Source: Anaeramoeba flamelloides
Lineage: Eukaryota; Metamonada; Anaeramoebidae
Assembly: GCA_027625915.1 (NCBI GenBank)
Contig: JANTQA010000023.1
Span: 5,270,001 to 5,334,000 of the forward strand
Length of the DNA stretch: 64,000 nt
Reading direction: 5' to 3'
Within the stretch, counting starts at the first letter, position 1. Each line of letters opens with the position of its first letter. Under the pieces are notes generated by a model. The model worked only from the letters and a program-made list of their open reading frames with translations. It made no database searches and was not told the origin of the DNA. A program made the translations under genes and the position numbers. Shown piece after piece: positions 59,639 through 64,000 of the stretch.

Positions 59639-62176
59639 ATGACAACAAGAAAGAAACGTAAAATATCCACTGTGCCGAATAAAAGGAGTAACTTTGTACA
59701 ACTTTTAAAAAAAGAGACGGTCGAACCATAGATCTAAGAAGAATAGGCAGTCGTCGAAGAAGAGACATACATCAAAGAAGATGCACTCATCGAAGAAGAA
59801 AAAACATTTTTCGAAAAAGAAGAAACATTCATCGAAGAAGAAGACGACGAATGTAATCAAGAAAGAAAGGATGCGACGTATCCCGCGCCGAAGAAGTCTC
59901 ACTGGAGTTACTCACGTAGAAACTATGTTGATAGATCATATAAGGAGTTTGGTTCCGAAGGCCCTTGAACTTGATGGGTATTTGGATGAAAACAAGGACC
60001 CAAACGTGAAGATACATGAAAAAGAAGAAAATGTTCAAAAAAAAGAAGTTGCGATCAAGGGTAACCAAGACAGCAACGGAGAGAGCAAGGAAAAGAAGAA
60101 GAACAAAGCAAAGAAAGGGAGCAAGGTCAAGAAGAAGAGCAAATGCATTGAAGATAACAAAAAGAAGATGAAGAGTAAGGGCAACATGGGTGATACTCGT
60201 AATACAACAATCAATGTTGAGAAGAAGTGCAAGAAGAATGTGAAGCACGATCCAGTGATCAAAAGCAAGCAGAAGTGCAAGGAAAAAGAAAAGGAAAAGA
60301 AGAAGATAACAAGCAGATGCAAGGGGAATGGAAAGAGCAACATACCAGCAATTACCAAAGAAAGAAGCAGTAGACCAAATAACAATCAAGTGACTGATCA
60401 ATCAAAGGCAGAAGAAATACAAATAGAAAAAGAAACCAATTCTGAAACATTATGTTTCCCATCCAAGAGAAGAGTGAGGCTCAAAACAGAAATTAGCAAT
60501 GGTAAACTTATAAAAACAATACAAACAAGAATTGGAGAAGATATAAGAAAACTGCAAAATATTGAAAGTTGGTTAAAGGATGAAACATTTTCGAATTTCA
60601 TTCTAATAAAAAATGTAGATAATCAACCTTTGTTTTTGAATGAAAATTATTTTGTTCAATGTACCCAATGTAATTCAGTTATCACTGCCATCAAATATAA
60701 TATGGAACGACACTTTACTTCATCAAAACATTGCAATGCACTTAAAATGTTACAAACACATACGCTTGGCTCGTTATCAGATATTGTCAAGATATTATTA
60801 AAATCTGGAATATCTTATAACATGGCACAACACTTGTTCCAAGTTCAAAATCTACCAATGATTAGATCGGTCCATACTTTTCCATCGAGAACAACTGTCC
60901 GAAGAACTCTACCACAATTACTCGACGATGAAAAAAAAAACCTTGAAACATAAACTAAAAGATAAATCTTTCTGTTTAATAATTGATGAGGCAACAGATC
61001 GTTTATCCCGGCCACTAGTTGCGTTATTAGCTGCTACTTCAACAGATACGTGGGTTTTAGAACTTGATGAAATACAAGAGATGACAGCAACAAATATGGA
61101 ACTTTTTATTCGAAAATCTTTAGAATATTATGAAATTCCATTTAAAAAGATAACAGCACTTGTATCTGATGGTGCACCCGTATGTTGCAAATTGGGGGAA
61201 GACTTTAACAAAAGTTTGTGAAATCAAACATATCATATGTGCATGCCATACATTACATTTAATAAGCGCTAAGTTGATAGATTCATTTGATCTTGCAAAT
61301 CTGGTATGTTCCAAGCTTAAAAATTTTTTTTAAAGCTGGAAAACAAGCAGGAAGAAAAAGAAGATGGTTATAAAAAAAATGGTAAATTGATTTCTTTACC
61401 TTGTCTTACACGCTGGGGAACTTGGTTACAAACATGTATTGAGGTGCTTCATAATAAAGACAAATTGAAACAATTTATTCAATTAGAAGAACGCTCAAAA
61501 ACGTCAAACATCTTGATTGAACATCTTTCAAGTAAAATTTTCTTAGAAGAATTGGTTTTTTATAGAATACATTGCTTCTTTTATTCTACCACTGATACGA
61601 GGGTTACAAGCGCACTGCATCTCTAACCAGACAATAAAAAATTGGATAAATTTTAAAAATTTATTTTTTCAATTAGAATACAAAAAATTTTTATAACTTT
61701 GTGCCAGAAAAACCACAATACAGAGAAACAAAAGATAAAATTAAATTTTTTTTTCACGCGTATACAACAATATGAAACAAGAATTAACCTTGCTGATGAT
61801 GTAATTAAAATGTACTACTGGTTTAGCCCTGAAAACATTTTTACCAAATATTCGAAAAGAAGATTTGCCCATACCTGAAATTTTGGAATATATTAATGGT
61901 TCAATTTTGGGAGAATGGTTAAGGTTTCAACATTATCTGAAAACACTTGAAACAATCCAAACTCAAAGTCCAATACATTTTTGGTTAAGTATGAAAAATA
62001 TTTTTCCATGCTTAAGTAAATATGTCTTGGATTTGTTATCAATTCAACCAACCTCAACTGAAGTGGAAAGGTTTTTTTCGATTGTGAAAAATATACAATC
62101 AACAAAAAGAACTTTAATGAAATTAGAAACAATTCAAACTGAGGCATTTTTTCGTTTTAATTATCGAAAAAAATAA
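59639..62176 (+). pseudogene. hAT transposase, frameshifted
   Basis: Begins at ATG 59639 (MTTRKKRKISTVPNKRSNF). The frame shifts at an A7 run near 59710 into a very Lys/Arg-rich N-terminus (59781-60953 is one long frame). A BED-like zinc finger is at about 60655-60750 (CTQC, then HFTSSKHC). A shift at an A10 run near 60940 leads into FCLIIDEATDRLSRPL (first catalytic Asp) and ITALVSDGAPVCCKLGEDF (second Asp). After another shift come IICACHTLHLISAK (the hAT CxxH motif) and, from 61387, LPCLTRWGTWLQT. The C-terminal dimerisation region is at 61865-62176 (FWLSMKNIFPCLSKYVLDLL, TSTEVERFFSIVKN). At least four frame breaks exist, several at homopolymers. The 59640-60420 part prefers AAG/GAG codons, unlike host genes here. 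Confidence 0.88.
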
Positions 62177-62570
62177 AATACTTTAAATACAATTTTTTTT
62201 TATTTTTGATTCTTGATCTTTTTATAGTTCTATCTATGTTCTTCTCTCATATTTTTTTTCAAAAAAAATAAGAAAATAAAGAAACTTTATCTATTTTTTA
62301 TCTATTTTTTTTTTACTCAAGTTGTGAAAAAAATTTCTCTATTTAAATTTTTTAGAGGAATTTTTTCTCATAATGTGAAAAATTCCATGATTTCTCTAAA
62401 TGTCCAAGTCTGACAATGTCTTGAATTTTTGGTTTTGGTTTTTCTTTGATTTTTTCAACACTTTTTTTAAAAACACTTATTTCTTTTACCCCATTTGTCT
62501 ACCCACGAAACATCTTGAATTTCATCATTGATGACATAAGCTTTGAAAATATTATTTTTTCTTTTAATAA

Positions 62571-62963
62571 CACTGTGCCGAAAAAAATTTCAAGAAAAGT
62601 CTTAAAAAACAGAGTTTTTTTCGAATTTAGAAAAAAGTAGAAGGAATCTGAAAACAGAAGCGTGGTAATTTTTTTATTATCAAACTAGATTTTCAAATTA
62701 CAAGAAATTAATATTATAGATCAATTATAGATGAATAGCACGTATACAAAAAATTAAAATCTTGTATGTCAAACATTTCATTTTTTACAATACTTTCCCC
62801 CGTTTACCGTTGATCTATAATTGTATTTTCTTATAATCTGAAACTAAAATACTATAATAAAAAAATTCCCATTCTTTTGTTTTCAAATTCCTTCTACTTT
62901 TTTCTAAATTCGAAAAAAACTCTGTTTTTTAAGACTTTTCTTGAAATTTTTTTCCGACCAGTG
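62571..62963. mobile_element. 393-bp MITE with CACTG ends, inside the pogo transposase
   Basis: Ends CACTG...CAGTG; from about ten bases in, the arms are near-perfect inverts for 70 bp (GAAAAAAATTTCAAGAAAAG, TTCGAATTTAGAAAAAAGTA). AATAA lies outside both ends, so the target duplication is AA or AATAA. Because the arms are open, the same peptide (KKISRKVLKNRVFFEFRKK) can be read from both sides. CACTG ends are seen in CMC-type elements; the assignment is tentative. Confidence 0.85.
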
Positions 62964-63304
62964 AATAATATTATTAGCCTTCTCAAAAATTTACTTTCTT
63001 GTTGGTGTTTTAGATATCCGATTTTTTTTTTTTTCATCGTTTTCAAAGGTTTTTTATCTTCCTTTCTAGTCAGTTTTCTTTTTCTTCCAGAACGTATCTT
63101 TGTTACGTCAACATCTAACCGACTGATTCTATAAGAGAATGTTGATTTTGGAACTTTCAAAAAGGTGGAAATTTTTCGAATTAAATCCGACTCTGGAAAA
63201 ATTTCTTGACTAATTAACCAAATTTTGACTGCTTTGTCAATATCTTCCTTTTCCCTTCTTACTTCAGAATATAGTAAAAATTTTTTGAAAAAAGGGTCAA
63301 ACAT
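62964..63304 (-). pseudogene. pogo transposase, N-terminal DNA-binding part
   Basis: ATG at 63304 (MFDPFFKKFLLYSEV), about 45 bp inside the right terminal repeat. Residues 19-75 (KEDIDKAVKIWLISQEIF, then LIRKISTFLKVPKSTFSYRI) form the psq-type helix-turn-helix that opens pogo transposases. A basic GRKRKLTRKED linker follows. The frame enters the CACTG MITE at 62963. The next coding piece, FKAYVINDEIQDVSWVDKWG, is at about 62560-62470 and is itself followed by a stop near an A run before the hAT element. Together with 58363-59086 this makes one transposase gene broken by insertions and small indels. Confidence 0.85.
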
Positions 63305-63391
63305 AAAAATAAAACGATAAAAAATAAAATATTTTTTCAAAAAATAACTGTCCAACTAATTTTTCTGTGTCCAACATTTTTCTCTCAATAG

Positions 63392-64000
63392 TAAAACCTA
63401 AAATTTAAGTTTTCACAATTTACCAAATTTGAGATTTTAATTGTAAACAGTTAGTTAAATTTAATTTTTTGGAAATTTTGATGTTAATGTTTTTCAAATT
63501 CATATGAAATTGGATTTATGATTTTAACAATTGAAATTAATCCAGTATAGGTTTCTTATGTTTCATATAGCTTCATTGATCAGTGTAAACAGAAAATAAA
63601 ATAATGGAAAAATTTTTCGTTTTCTACTAAACTATCTTGCAATTAAAATTGATTTGATAATTTGTTTCAAGAATAACATTGTTTTTCATGGAAGGTAATA
63701 TTTTCAATTGATCACACAAAAGGTATTTTAGAGGGGTTTAAATTCTCAGAATTGAGGTTGGACTCTTAATTGAAATAAATTGATTTCTGATTTTAGGCCA
63801 ATACGTTTTTTCGTTAACAATCATTACAAAAAAGTGAATATGAAATTTTTTCCAAAAAGTATTTCACAAACTGTTGAACTTCTCTTTGAAGTAATCTGAG
63901 CAAAATTTTGGAAAATTTATTGAACCCAAGACTGATAAAATATGGTCTCTTTTTTATCTACTGTTATATTCATAAATTTTGAAAAATTAATTTTATCTCA
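63392..64000. other. AT-rich flank, nothing recognised
   Basis: No coding frame or repeat of note in the last 600 bp. Confidence 0.6.

Larger units (their letters stand above)
59095..62412 (+). mobile_element. hAT-superfamily DNA transposon, 3318 bp
   Basis: Ends CAGACTTGGACA and TGTCCAAGTCTG are exact 12-bp inverts, and ACAATGTC (59087-59094 and 62413-62420) is a perfect 8-bp target duplication, both hAT hallmarks. It interrupts the pogo transposase, running in the opposite direction. It carries one decayed transposase gene on the plus strand and a 75-T tract. Intact terminal repeats and target duplication suggest a fairly recent insertion. Confidence 0.95.
51665..63391 (-). mobile_element. 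pogo-type DNA transposon enlarged from about 1.6 kb to 11.7 kb by nested insertions
   Basis: Terminal inverted repeats CTGTTTAGAGAAAAATGTTG (left) and the inverse of CTATTGAGAGAAAAATGTTG (right), both continuing into ACACAGAAAAATT and GTTGGACA. TAA lies directly outside each end, a 3-bp target duplication. The transposase gene runs on the minus strand from 63304 to about 51700. Removing the insertions at 62571-62963, 59095-62412, 57990-58362, 57695-57898 and 51807-57649 leaves about 1.6 kb, a normal pogo/Tc1 size. The MITE at 20445-20902 shares the ends. Confidence 0.85.

Noticed and set aside
62446-62640. Plus-strand 64-codon frame ending KNRVFFEFRKK
   Set aside because: Reads across a CACTG MITE arm; the same peptide appears from the other arm at 62894-62955.

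Overview
The window is a very AT-rich piece of a protist nuclear genome. GT-AG introns, standard stop codons, long A/T runs, Lys/Asn-rich proteins and long Glu-Lys, Glu-Gln and Gln-Lys dipeptide tracts all point to a free-living amoeboid protist. Anaeramoeba-like or amoebozoan lineages fit this style, but the species cannot be fixed from the sequence. I see no tRNA, rRNA, CRISPR, retroviral or other virus-derived sequence.

All recognisable host genes lie on the minus strand. From left to right they are: an NDR/LATS-family (Dbf2/Sid2-like) kinase exon (2919-3760), 40S ribosomal protein SA (6639-7693), a CARMIL-like PH + leucine-rich-repeat protein (13191-19744), diphthamide synthesis protein DPH2 (24592-26064), an unrecognised nuclear-looking Lys-rich protein (32023-33030), and an ankyrin-repeat/TKL-kinase fusion (34655-44403). 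Two weaker small gene candidates are at 44625-45109 and 45803-46170. Two host genes become readable only when spliced across repeat-filled introns: 3.5 kb inside the PH domain of the CARMIL-like gene, and 6.6 kb inside an ankyrin repeat of the fusion kinase. Exon phases and domain logic agree in both. The NDR kinase also ends at a donor site in the middle of its HRD motif, with the next exon probably outside the window.

The rest is dominated by non-autonomous DNA elements, most of them foldback or palindromic. A 201-bp palindrome with TA target sites has nine copies. Others are CACTAGTG-ended foldbacks with 2-bp target duplications, a TTAA-flanked piggyBac-like element, a pogo-derived MITE, and several long-arm inverted repeats.

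From 51665 to 63391 lies a 1.6-kb pogo-type transposon blown up to 11.7 kb by at least five insertions: a 3.3-kb hAT element with a perfect 8-bp target duplication, a 5.8-kb CACAGGTCC-ended element that itself holds a long-arm palindrome with another MITE inside, a CACTAGTG foldback, a 201-bp palindrome, and a CACTG-ended MITE. Taking two of these out at their target duplications gives back a continuous transposase reading frame, which confirms the target-site calls. The most interesting protein signal is in the ankyrin-TKL kinase: the usual beta-3 lysine is alanine, while a lysine sits where WNK kinases carry their relocated catalytic lysine.
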